A stretch of 64,000 nt of DNA from Marinobacter sp. LA51 (GTDB lineage Bacteria > Pseudomonadota > Gammaproteobacteria > Pseudomonadales > Oleiphilaceae): positions 1,178,001 to 1,242,000 of the forward strand of contig NZ_AP028070.1 of NCBI RefSeq assembly GCF_030297175.1, given 5' to 3'. Made by a program: the position numbers and the translations under genes. How positions within the stretch are numbered: position 1 is the first letter of the stretch; the number at the start of each line of letters is the position of its first letter. Below the pieces are notes generated by a model. The model was not told where the DNA came from. It did not search any database and saw only the letters and a list, made by a program, of their open reading frames with translations. Of this stretch, positions 21,122 to 27,868 are shown in pieces.

Positions 21122-21571
21122 CTATCGCTGTTCGGCAGTGGTTGATTCTTCATCGTTGGCCGGCATCTTCTGTTCTTTCTTTCGCTTTTCCAGATCAGCC
21201 AATGCTTCACGGCACCGTGCTTCAGCGGTGTCCATTTCCATTTCGGCCATCGCGATGTCGTTCTTCTGTTGTTCGAGTTGAGCGCGCTTGCGGCCCAGGG
21301 TGTCCAGCATCAGCAGCAACTGCTTTTCGTTACCGCTGAGAGTCTCGTCCCACAAGTCGAACAGTTCTTTGGTTTCTGACAGGGAGAAGCCCATGCGCTT
21401 GCCCCTGAGAATAAGTTTCAGCCGTACACGATCCTTGGAACTGAAGATGCGTGTCTGCCCACGGCGCGTGGGCTTGAGCAGCTCCTGATCCTCGTAGAAC
21501 CGGATGCTTCGGGTGGTCACATCGAACTCTTTGGCGAGCTCACTGATGCTGTATGTTTCTTTTTTGACCAT
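21122..21571 (-). CDS. liuR: MerR family regulator of the liu operon
   Basis: 149 residues. The MerR-type winged helix opens with YSISELAKEFDVTTRSIRFY and continues through TRRGQTRIFSSKDRVRLKLI. A long dimerisation helix and an acidic, glutamine-rich tail follow, with no cysteine cluster, so it is not a metal sensor. This matches LiuR of pseudomonads and shewanellae, which responds to leucine-pathway intermediates. It is the first gene of the leftward liu operon and faces the SDR gene across about 110 bases containing a 16-base palindrome. Confidence 0.9.
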   Translation of the reverse strand: MVKKETYSISELAKEFDVTTRSIRFYEDQELLKPTRRGQTRIFSSKDRVRLKLILRGKRMGFSLSETKELFDLWDETLSGNEKQLLLMLDTLGRKRAQLEQQKNDIAMAEMEMDTAEARCREALADLEKRKKEQKMPANDEESTTAEQR

Positions 21572-21605
21572 AGCTATTTCCTTTTTAGAGCTAGGTTAGA
21601 TAAAG

Positions 21606-21621
21606 TTTACGTAAACGTAAA
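21606..21621. promoter_or_regulatory. probable LiuR operator, TTTACGT-AA-ACGTAAA
   Basis: A 16-base palindrome with perfect seven-base arms around AA, in the divergent gap 35 bases upstream of liuR and about 60 bases upstream of the SDR start. MerR-type regulators bind dyads of this size, and the sequence resembles LiuR sites described for gammaproteobacteria. One site could serve both operons. Confidence 0.75.
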
Positions 21622-21682
21622 GTATTTGCGGTCGACATTTATACAAAAAGATCCATCGGGATTCGCGAGAAAGGAGCAAACA

Positions 21683-22444
21683 ATGGAATTCAAAAACGTT
21701 GCGGCGATTGTAACAGGTGGGGCCTCCGGCCTTGGTGAGGGCGCTGCCCGGGCACTGGCTGCGGCTGGTTGCAAGGTCGCCATTCTGGATGTTAACCAGG
21801 AACAGGGTGAGAAAGTGGCTGCAGATATCGGTGGCCTCTTTCTACATTGCGACGTCACCTCGCCAGACAGCGCGGAAGCGGCGATCACCGCAGCGCGTGA
21901 AGCCCACGGCCCCTGCGGTGTGGCGGTGAGCTGTGCGGGTATCGCCCCTGCCTCTAAGATTCTGGGCCGCGAGGGCGTGATGCCGCTGGAGAAGTTCAGC
22001 AAGGTTATTCAGGTCAACCTGATCGGTACCTTTAACATCCTGAGACTGGCGGCTGCTGATATGGCAACCCGTGAGCCCAACGCCGATGGCGAGCGAGGTG
22101 TGATCATCAATACTGCCTCCGTGGCTGCCTATGAAGGCCAGATTGGCCAGGCGGCCTACAGTGCATCGAAGGGCGGCGTGGTGTCTCTGACCCTGCAGTC
22201 AGCCCGCGAACTGGCCCGTGAGGGCATCCGGGTGAACACCATTGCCCCGGGTCTGTTCATGACGCCGATGTTGGCGGGTATGCCGGAGGAAGTTCAAGAG
22301 AGCCTGGCGGCGACCCTGCCGTTCCCGAAGCGTCTGGGTAAGCCCGAAGAGTTTGGCATGATGGTGGACCAGATGGTTCGCAACCCGATTTTGAATGGCG
22401 AAGTGATTCGTCTCGACTGTGCCCTGCGCATGGCGCCGAAGTAA
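21683..22444 (+). CDS. short-chain dehydrogenase, 3-hydroxyacyl-CoA dehydrogenase type
   Basis: 253 residues. The NAD-binding TGGASGLG at 11–18 is followed by the acid that selects NAD (LDVNQE), the NxAG-equivalent SCAGIAPASKI, and the catalytic YSASKGG. The protein closely follows the HSD17B10-like subgroup, which oxidises 2-methyl-3-hydroxybutyryl-CoA in isoleucine breakdown. The ATG at 21683 with an AAGGAG site is chosen over an in-frame codon at 21626, which would place the LiuR dyad region in the message. It heads an operon with an acyl-CoA dehydrogenase and a thiolase. Confidence 0.88.
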   Translation: MEFKNVAAIVTGGASGLGEGAARALAAAGCKVAILDVNQEQGEKVAADIGGLFLHCDVTSPDSAEAAITAAREAHGPCGVAVSCAGIAPASKILGREGVMPLEKFSKVIQVNLIGTFNILRLAAADMATREPNADGERGVIINTASVAAYEGQIGQAAYSASKGGVVSLTLQSARELAREGIRVNTIAPGLFMTPMLAGMPEEVQESLAATLPFPKRLGKPEEFGMMVDQMVRNPILNGEVIRLDCALRMAPK

Positions 22445-22469
22445 TAGCCTTAATTGGCGGGAGAAAGTA

Positions 22470-23621
22470 ATGAGCAGCCCTGTTGATCAAGAAGAACTGG
22501 CCCTGTTCCGGGATTCGGTTATCAAGGCCCTCGAAACCGAGGTGAAGCCGCACTACGAAGCCTGGGAAAAGTCCGGCCTGGTGCCGCGTGAGCTCTGGAA
22601 CACCCTGGGCAACGCCGGCATGCTCTGCGTGGATGTGCCGGAAGAGTGGGGCGGTTGTGGTGCGCCTTTCCAGTACTCGGTGGTGGTCGGCGAAGAGCTT
22701 GCCCGCATGGGCTTCGGTGCCCTGTCGACCAACGTTATGGTGCACTCAGACATTGTTGCTCCGTATCTGAGCCACATGGGCAGCGAGGAGCAGCGTCAGT
22801 ACTGGTTGCCAAAGCTGGTTTCCGGTGAGGCGGTGGGTGCCATCGCCATGACCGAGCCGGGTGCTGGCAGTGACCTGCAGGCCATTCGCACCAGCGCCGT
22901 GAAAGACGGTGACGACTACATCCTCAACGGTTCCAAGACCTTCATTACCAACGGCCAGCACGCCGACATGGTAATTGTGGCGGCCAAGACCAATCCGACC
23001 GCTGGTGCGCGCGGGATCAGTCTGTTCCTGGTGGATACCTCTCTGTCGGGATACAGCAAGGGCCGTAACCTGGACAAGATCGGCCAGCACTCCGGCGACA
23101 CCTCCGAGCTGTTCTTCTCCGATATGCGAATTCCTTCGTCCGCGCTGCTGGGCGGAGAGGGGCAGGGCTTCATGTACCTGATGAACGAGCTGCCGCGGGA
23201 GCGTCTGGTCATCGGTGCTTTGGGCGTCGCGGCGGCCCGTGGTGCGTTGGATCTGACCATTGCCTACGCCCAGGAGCGGGAACTGTTCGGTCAGAAACTG
23301 GCCCAACTGCAGAACACCCGTTTTGAAATCGCGCGCATGGAGACCGATTACCGCGTTAACCAGGCGTTCGTGAATCAGTGCATCGCCGAGTACGAGCGCG
23401 GTGATCTGGATGCTCCGACAGCCTCCATGGCCAAGTACAGCGCCACCGAGATGCAGTGCCGGGTAGCCGATGGCTGTCTACAGCTTTTCGGCGGCTATGG
23501 CTACACCACCGAATACCCGATTTCCCGGGCGTTCATGGATGCGCGGGTTCAGCGAATCTATGGCGGTACCTCGGAAGTCATGAAAGAAATCATTGCCCGC
23601 TCCGTCTTGGGCAGAGGTTGA
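22470..23621 (+). CDS. acyl-CoA dehydrogenase
   Basis: 383 residues. The flavoprotein motifs AIAMTEPGAGSDL and QLFGGYGYTTEYPISRAFMDARVQ are intact. The C-terminal RIYGGTSEVMKEII contains the glutamate used as catalytic base in short/medium-chain enzymes, unlike LiuA. It therefore probably acts on a 2-methyl-branched or straight short acyl-CoA. The ATG at 22470 has GGGAGAAA upstream; a start 17 codons earlier would overlap the SDR gene. It sits 25 bases after the SDR stop and 53 before the thiolase. Confidence 0.9.
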   Translation: MSSPVDQEELALFRDSVIKALETEVKPHYEAWEKSGLVPRELWNTLGNAGMLCVDVPEEWGGCGAPFQYSVVVGEELARMGFGALSTNVMVHSDIVAPYLSHMGSEEQRQYWLPKLVSGEAVGAIAMTEPGAGSDLQAIRTSAVKDGDDYILNGSKTFITNGQHADMVIVAAKTNPTAGARGISLFLVDTSLSGYSKGRNLDKIGQHSGDTSELFFSDMRIPSSALLGGEGQGFMYLMNELPRERLVIGALGVAAARGALDLTIAYAQERELFGQKLAQLQNTRFEIARMETDYRVNQAFVNQCIAEYERGDLDAPTASMAKYSATEMQCRVADGCLQLFGGYGYTTEYPISRAFMDARVQRIYGGTSEVMKEIIARSVLGRG

Positions 23622-23674
23622 GTTGAAAGGTGGGCAGAGGCTGACAAGCCAACAAGTTTTAGTGAGGAAAGTTT

Positions 23675-24856
23675 ATGAGTGACAACAGCGTTGTAATTGC
23701 AGGCTCCGCCCGAACCCCCATGGGCGGCATGATGGGCTCACTGAGCTCGGTGCGGTCACCGCAACTGGGTGCCGAATCCATCAAGGCAGCCATCGAGCGG
23801 GCCGGGCTCCAGCCTGCGGATGTCCAGGAAGTGATCATGGGCTGCGTGTTGCCGGCCGGCCTCGGCCAGGCGCCTGCTCGTCAGGCCTCCCGCGCCGCGG
23901 GTATCCCGGACAGCTCCGGCTGCACCACCATCAACAAGATGTGTGGCTCCGGCATGCAGTCTGTGATTATGGCCCACGACCAGATCAAGGCCGGCACCAA
24001 TAACATCATGATCGCCGGCGGCATGGAGAATATGAGCCAGGCCCCGTACCTGCTGCCCAAGGCCCGCTCAGGCATGCGCATGGGTCACGGCCAGGTGATG
24101 GACAGCATGTTCCTGGACGGTCTGGAAGACGCCTACGAAGGTGGTCTGATGGGCGTATTTGCCCAGCGCACCGCGGACAAGTACGACATCAGTCGCCAGG
24201 CCATGGACGAATTCGCCATCGGCTCCCTGCAGAAGTCCCTGGCCGCCATCGAAAATGGCTGGTTCAGGGATGAGATCGTACCGGTCATCGTGCCGGGCCG
24301 GGGCGGCGGTACCGTTGTCGATACCGACGAGCAGCCGGGCAATGCCAAGCCGGAAAAAATTCCGAATCTGAAACCGGCCTTCGCAAAAGACGGTTCGGTC
24401 ACCGCCGCTAACTCCAGCTCCATTAGCGATGGCGCCTCGGCCCTGGTGCTGGCTTCAGCCGCTGAAGCCGACGCCCGCGGCTTGACTGCGCAGGCTCGAA
24501 TCATTGCCCACGCGACTCACGCGCGCCTGCCGTCCGAGTTTACCCTGGCGCCCATCGGTGCCATTGAGAAGGTTCTGGTGAAAGCCGGCTGGAGCAAAGA
24601 CGACGTCGATCTGTTCGAGATCAACGAAGCCTTCGCCGTGGTGACCCTGGCAGCCATCAACGAGCTGGGTCTGGCCCCGGAGAAGGTGAACGTCCACGGC
24701 GGCGCTTGTGCGCTCGGCCATCCCATCGGTTCTTCAGGCTCACGCATCCTGATCACCCTGATCAACGCCCTGAAGCAACGCGGCCTGAAGCGCGGTGTTG
24801 CCTCACTGTGCATCGGTGGCGGTGAGGGCACTGCGGTTGCTATCGAACTGATCTAA
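23675..24856 (+). CDS. acetyl-CoA acetyltransferase (thiolase)
   Basis: 393 residues, standard for biosynthetic/degradative thiolases. The nucleophile C90 is in NKMCGSGMQSV, with GGMENMSQAPY after it. The C-terminal GACALGHPIGSSGSR histidine and CIGGGEGTAV cysteine complete the active site. In this operon it could cleave 2-methylacetoacetyl-CoA (isoleucine) or handle acetoacetyl-CoA made from the acetoacetate released by LiuE. It ends the rightward operon and is followed by a clear terminator. Confidence 0.93.
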   Translation: MSDNSVVIAGSARTPMGGMMGSLSSVRSPQLGAESIKAAIERAGLQPADVQEVIMGCVLPAGLGQAPARQASRAAGIPDSSGCTTINKMCGSGMQSVIMAHDQIKAGTNNIMIAGGMENMSQAPYLLPKARSGMRMGHGQVMDSMFLDGLEDAYEGGLMGVFAQRTADKYDISRQAMDEFAIGSLQKSLAAIENGWFRDEIVPVIVPGRGGGTVVDTDEQPGNAKPEKIPNLKPAFAKDGSVTAANSSSISDGASALVLASAAEADARGLTAQARIIAHATHARLPSEFTLAPIGAIEKVLVKAGWSKDDVDLFEINEAFAVVTLAAINELGLAPEKVNVHGGACALGHPIGSSGSRILITLINALKQRGLKRGVASLCIGGGEGTAVAIELI

Positions 24857-24881
24857 TCGAATAACACAGTTTCCTGTGCTT

Positions 24882-24919
24882 GCACCCGCCCGACCGTCCG
24901 GTTTGGCGGGTGTTTTTTT
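24882..24919 (+). terminator. rho-independent terminator after thiolase
   Basis: Arms CACCCGCC (24883–24890) and GGCGGGTG (24905–24912) followed by seven T residues. A smaller ACCG/CGGT pairing lies inside the loop. Confidence 0.88.
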
Positions 24920-24929
24920 GCACGGCCTT

Positions 24930-24947
24930 CTGGCACGAACCCTGCAA
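24930..24947 (+). promoter_or_regulatory. sigma-54 promoter of cynS
   Basis: CTGGCACGAACCCTGCAA carries the -24 GG (24932–24933) and -12 GC (24944–24945) exactly ten bases apart, with TGGCACG matching the consensus completely. It points at the cyanase gene about 105 bases away. Sigma-54 control fits a nitrogen-scavenging enzyme. Confidence 0.7.
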
Positions 24948-25004
24948 AACCCTCGGTGATACAGACGTAATGTTCCACTGCAGGCGGTTCCCTGTGAATT
25001 GCCC

Positions 25005-25021
25005 TGCGCCTTACTGGTGCA
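25005..25021. promoter_or_regulatory. NtrC-like dyad between the sigma-54 promoter and cynS
   Basis: TGCGCCT-TAC-TGGTGCA matches the NtrC consensus TGCACCA-N3-TGGTGCA at 12 of 14 specified positions. It lies downstream of the promoter, about 60 bases past the -12 element and 30 bases before the start codon, which is an unusual place for an enhancer. Confidence 0.5.
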
Positions 25022-25051
25022 CAATTAACTGAATCGAAGGGTAAGTGCCTC

Positions 25052-25495
25052 ATGATGAACAAAGAGCTGATGACAGCAAAAATTCTGGAAGCCAAAGCGA
25101 CCCAAGGTGTGTCCTGGGAAAAATTGGCTTCGGCGATTGGCCTGTCTCCCGTGTTTACCACCTCGGCCTGCCTGGGCATGAACAGCCTGACGGAAGACAA
25201 GGCCTTTGCTCTGTGCGAAACCCTGGGCCTGGATAAGGAAGTCGCCGAGACCCTGCAGGTGTGCCCCAAAAAATCCTGGGACGACGCCATTCCCCAGGAC
25301 CCTCTTATCTACCGGCTGTACGAAATTGTCGGTGTGTATGGTGACACCCTGAAAGAGCTCATCCACGAGAAGTTCGGTGACGGCATCATGAGTGCGATCG
25401 ATTTCACCATGGATGTGGAGAAGGAAGAAAATCCGAAGGGTGATCGGGTGGTTGTGACTATGAATGGGAAGTTTTTGCCTTATAAGGCTTGGTAG
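25052..25495 (+). CDS. cynS: cyanate hydratase (cyanase)
   Basis: 147 residues, nearly the length of E. coli CynS. It converts cyanate and bicarbonate to ammonia and carbon dioxide as a decamer. The catalytic residues expected from the family are present as R88 and E91 in PLIYRLYEIVGVYG and S114 in GIMSAIDF. The N-terminal helix-turn-helix-like domain (WEKLASAIGLSPVFTTSACLG) is intact. The gene stands alone without cynT or cynR, so bicarbonate supply and regulation must come from elsewhere. The upstream sigma-54 promoter suggests control by nitrogen status. Confidence 0.95.
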   Translation: MMNKELMTAKILEAKATQGVSWEKLASAIGLSPVFTTSACLGMNSLTEDKAFALCETLGLDKEVAETLQVCPKKSWDDAIPQDPLIYRLYEIVGVYGDTLKELIHEKFGDGIMSAIDFTMDVEKEENPKGDRVVVTMNGKFLPYKAW

Positions 25496-25526
25496 TTTTT
25501 TCGGCTCGTAGACTGGTTGGTTTGGG

Positions 25527-25548
25527 GGCGGGCTTCAAAGAGCCCGCC
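25527..25548. terminator. hairpin between convergent cynS and ilvM
   Basis: Perfect eight-base arms GGCGGGCT and AGCCCGCC with a six-base loop, in the 60-base gap between the two stops. No U tract on either strand; a bidirectional stop signal is inferred from position. Confidence 0.45.
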
Positions 25549-25555
25549 TCCTAAC

Positions 25556-25834
25556 TCATGCCCGAAGCGAACGCGCCAAAGCCCCCTGATCGAGGACAAC
25601 CTCCGCCACCGTATGCAACTTCAGCAACTGCGACTGAAGCATCGCAATGGGCCGGGTGCCTTCCAGGGTGAGGGCGATATCCAGATGCTCCCCGGCACTT
25701 TCGACTGCCATGCGGGCAATCTTAAAACCGCGAATGCGGACCACCTGACATAACCGCTCAAGGGCGGCGGCTTCCTGCGACATCCGACAAGTAATGGTGT
25801 AACTCGGCGTTGCGGGCTGGTTTTCAGAGTTCAT
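25556..25834 (-). CDS. ilvM: acetolactate synthase II small regulatory subunit (ACT domain)
   Basis: 92 residues, the length of IlvM rather than the larger IlvN/IlvH type. One ACT-like fold is visible (SYTITCRMSQEAAALERLCQ onward, with VVRIRGFKIARM). It would activate and stabilise the catalytic subunit. Its ATG overlaps the ilvG stop (ATGA), so the two are translationally coupled and made in step. In enterobacteria IlvM gives little valine inhibition; whether that holds here is not visible. Confidence 0.85.
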   Translation of the reverse strand: MNSENQPATPSYTITCRMSQEAAALERLCQVVRIRGFKIARMAVESAGEHLDIALTLEGTRPIAMLQSQLLKLHTVAEVVLDQGALARSLRA

Positions 25835-27534
25835 GCAACTTGCTCCCTGTTCTGTTTGGCGGTGCGCTTGGTTTCGTCGATCATTTCGCGGTTACTGGCA
25901 CCGGGTTTGACGATGGGCCAGACGTTTTCTTCACGGGCAATGGCAACGTGCAGCAGCATGGGGCCATCGTAGGCAAGGATGGTTTCGATGCCGCGGCGGA
26001 TCTGATCGGTGCGTTCGATGTGCAGGGCAGGGATGTCGAACGCGCGGGCCATGGCGACGAAGTCCGGGTTGTCGTTAAGGTCGATCTGGCTTTCCCGATT
26101 GTTGTAGAACAGCTCCTGTTGCTGGCGGACCATGCCCAGGCACTGGTTGTCCAGGATGATCATTTTCAGCGGCAGGTTGTAGCGGCGAATAGTGGCCAAC
26201 TCCTGGGCGTTCATCATGAACGAGCCATCGCCCGCGACGTTGATAACCGTGCTGCGGCGATCGGAAAACTGCGCGCCAATGGCGGCGGGCAAGCCAAAGC
26301 CCATGGTGCCCAGGCCACCGCTGGAGAGATGGTGGCGCGGGTGGTCGAACTGGTAATGCTGGGCCACCCACATCTGGTGTTGGCCAACGTCGCAGGCAAT
26401 AACGGTGTCGTCCGGTGCAATACGGGACAATTGCCGCACGAAGGCCGGTCCGGTGATGGGCGCCAAAGGCTCCTCGTTGTCCGCGGCGCTGAAGCCGCCG
26501 GTGGTGTTCCAGGTGCGGCACTGGGTCTGCCAGTCGCCGATTGCCAGCGGTGACGATTCAAGCTCGGCGGTCATTGCCTTCAGAATGCCGTTCAAATCAC
26601 CGCGCAGGGCCAAATCCACCGAACGCAGTTTATTGATCTCGGCGGCATCGGCGTCGATGTGGATGGTTCGGGCGTTGGGGGCAAAGGTGTCCAGTTTGCC
26701 AGTGGCCCGGTCATCCAGGCGGGCGCCGATGACCAGCAGCAGGTCGCATTCGTCGACGGCGCGGTTGGCGGCGCGGGAGCCGTGCATACCCAGCATGCCC
26801 AAGTGATGGGTGCTGTGTTTACCGCCGTTACCAATGCCTTTCAGGGTGACAACGCTGGGCAGGGCGGAGGTTTCGGAAAATTCGCGGAAGTTGTCTTCAG
26901 CGTGGGCCAGGCTCACACCGCCACCGCTGTAGAGCAGGGGCTTTCGGGCCGAGCGCAGCATGGCCACCGCTTCGGAAACATCGGTGCTGGTGGTAGCGGC
27001 ACTCGCGGTCTGAGGCTCGCATGAGGGTGTTGGAGCCGATGCCAGCAATACGTCTTTGGGAATGTCGATCCATACCGGCCCGGGGCGTCCGCTCTGGGCA
27101 AGATCAATCGCTTCGTCCATGATCTCGGCCAGCTCGTCGGTGCTGTCCACCAGGTAACTGTGTTTGACGATGCCCAGGGTCATGCCCAGAACGTCGGTTT
27201 CCTGGAAGGCGTCGGTGCCGATCAGGCCGGAGGGCACTTGCCCGGTGATCACCAGCATCGGGATGGAATCCCGGTGGGCGTTGGCAACACCGGTGATCAG
27301 GTTGGTGGCACCCGGCCCGGAGGTGGCGATGCATACGCCCAATTGGCCACTGGCCCGGGCATAGCCGTCGGCGGCTAAGGCGCATCCCTGTTCGTGGCGA
27401 CACAGCACGTGTTCGGTTCCGACATCATCCACGAGTGCATCGTAGAGCGGCATGATGCAGCCACCCGGGTAGCCGAAAACGGTGGAGATGCCGTGGCGAT
27501 GGAACGCGTCGAGGATGTACTGTGCGCCGTTCAT
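25831..27534 (-). CDS. ilvG: acetolactate synthase II catalytic subunit
   Basis: 567 residues. The thiamine-diphosphate glutamate is in CRHEQGCALAADGYARASG. The central domain has the FAD-contacting text LGMLGMHGSRAANRAVDECD, and the TPP/Mg motif GDGSFMMNAQELATIRRYNLPLK is complete. It condenses two pyruvates, or pyruvate and 2-ketobutyrate, at the start of valine, leucine and isoleucine synthesis. Its SD (AAGGA) lies just after the attenuator U tract. Only ilvGM is present here; ilvE, ilvD and ilvA do not follow as in enterobacteria. Intact reading frame throughout. Confidence 0.93.
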   Translation of the reverse strand: MNGAQYILDAFHRHGISTVFGYPGGCIMPLYDALVDDVGTEHVLCRHEQGCALAADGYARASGQLGVCIATSGPGATNLITGVANAHRDSIPMLVITGQVPSGLIGTDAFQETDVLGMTLGIVKHSYLVDSTDELAEIMDEAIDLAQSGRPGPVWIDIPKDVLLASAPTPSCEPQTASAATTSTDVSEAVAMLRSARKPLLYSGGGVSLAHAEDNFREFSETSALPSVVTLKGIGNGGKHSTHHLGMLGMHGSRAANRAVDECDLLLVIGARLDDRATGKLDTFAPNARTIHIDADAAEINKLRSVDLALRGDLNGILKAMTAELESSPLAIGDWQTQCRTWNTTGGFSAADNEEPLAPITGPAFVRQLSRIAPDDTVIACDVGQHQMWVAQHYQFDHPRHHLSSGGLGTMGFGLPAAIGAQFSDRRSTVINVAGDGSFMMNAQELATIRRYNLPLKMIILDNQCLGMVRQQQELFYNNRESQIDLNDNPDFVAMARAFDIPALHIERTDQIRRGIETILAYDGPMLLHVAIAREENVWPIVKPGASNREMIDETKRTAKQNREQVA

Positions 27535-27561
27535 GATCGATGTTTTCCTTTTTGTGGCGGC

Positions 27562-27597
27562 AAAAAAAGCCCCCGGGACCTTTCGGTGCCGGGGGCT
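27562..27597 (-). terminator. attenuator terminator of ilvGM
   Basis: On the minus strand AGCCCCCGG (27597–27589) pairs with CCGGGGGCT (27576–27568), capped by an ACC-GAAA-GGT tip, and is followed by a seven-U run. It lies between the leader peptide stop and ilvG. A second CCGGGGGCT at 27655–27647 inside the leader gene can pair with the same upstream arm and so act as antiterminator. Confidence 0.88.
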
Positions 27598-27620
27598 CTT
27601 GGTGTCTTGTCAGGTTGTTG

Positions 27621-27713
27621 CTATCTCACCCGCTTGTCCACGCAAAAGCCCCCGGACGGTACCACGACCACCAGGACAAGCTTCACTAGGACAATCACTG
27701 CGCTGAGATTCAT
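27621..27713 (-). CDS. ilvL: ilvGM leader peptide (attenuation peptide)
   Basis: A 30-codon frame, too short for routine gene calling. It opens MNLSAVIVLVKL and continues with four consecutive valines, for ten valines, four leucines and one isoleucine in all. This is the composition expected of a peptide that senses charged branched-chain tRNAs. The valine run (around 27674–27660) lies at the base of a possible pause hairpin, GCTTGTCC (27681–27674) with GGACAAGC (27639–27632). A stalled ribosome would melt that hairpin and free the antiterminator. The peptide itself needs no other function. Its ribosome site is weak. Confidence 0.88.
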   Translation of the reverse strand: MNLSAVIVLVKLVLVVVVPSGGFCVDKRVR

Positions 27714-27757
27714 AAGATCAACAATCTGCTCTGAATTCGTTAACTGCGTAAGGTTAG

Positions 27758-27787
27758 AATCTACCCCACGTTTTTAACCGGTTGCAA
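27758..27787 (-). promoter_or_regulatory. candidate sigma-70 promoter of ilvL-ilvGM
   Basis: TTGCAA (27787–27782), an 18-base spacer and TAGATT (27763–27758), about 45 bases upstream of the leader start. The -35 box lies within a perfect 12-base palindrome CGGTTGCAACCG (27790–27779), which might be a regulator site. Confidence 0.4.
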
Positions 27788-27808
27788 CCGTTTCTTGTCA
27801 GTTTTTTC

Positions 27809-27843
27809 GTGCGGGCTCGGTGGCTGTGCCATCCGGCCCGCAC
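27809..27843. repeat. strong hairpin downstream of the chemoreceptor gene
   Basis: GTGCGGGC pairs with GCCCGCAC, and the inside continues as CGGTGGC-TGT-GCCATCCG with one bulged base, giving about 15 pairs. T residues precede and A residues follow it on the plus strand, so neither strand has the U tract of a classic terminator. It separates the chemoreceptor stop from the ilvL promoter. Confidence 0.6.
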
Positions 27844-27868
27844 AAAACGATCCTATTAGCTGCGAATT

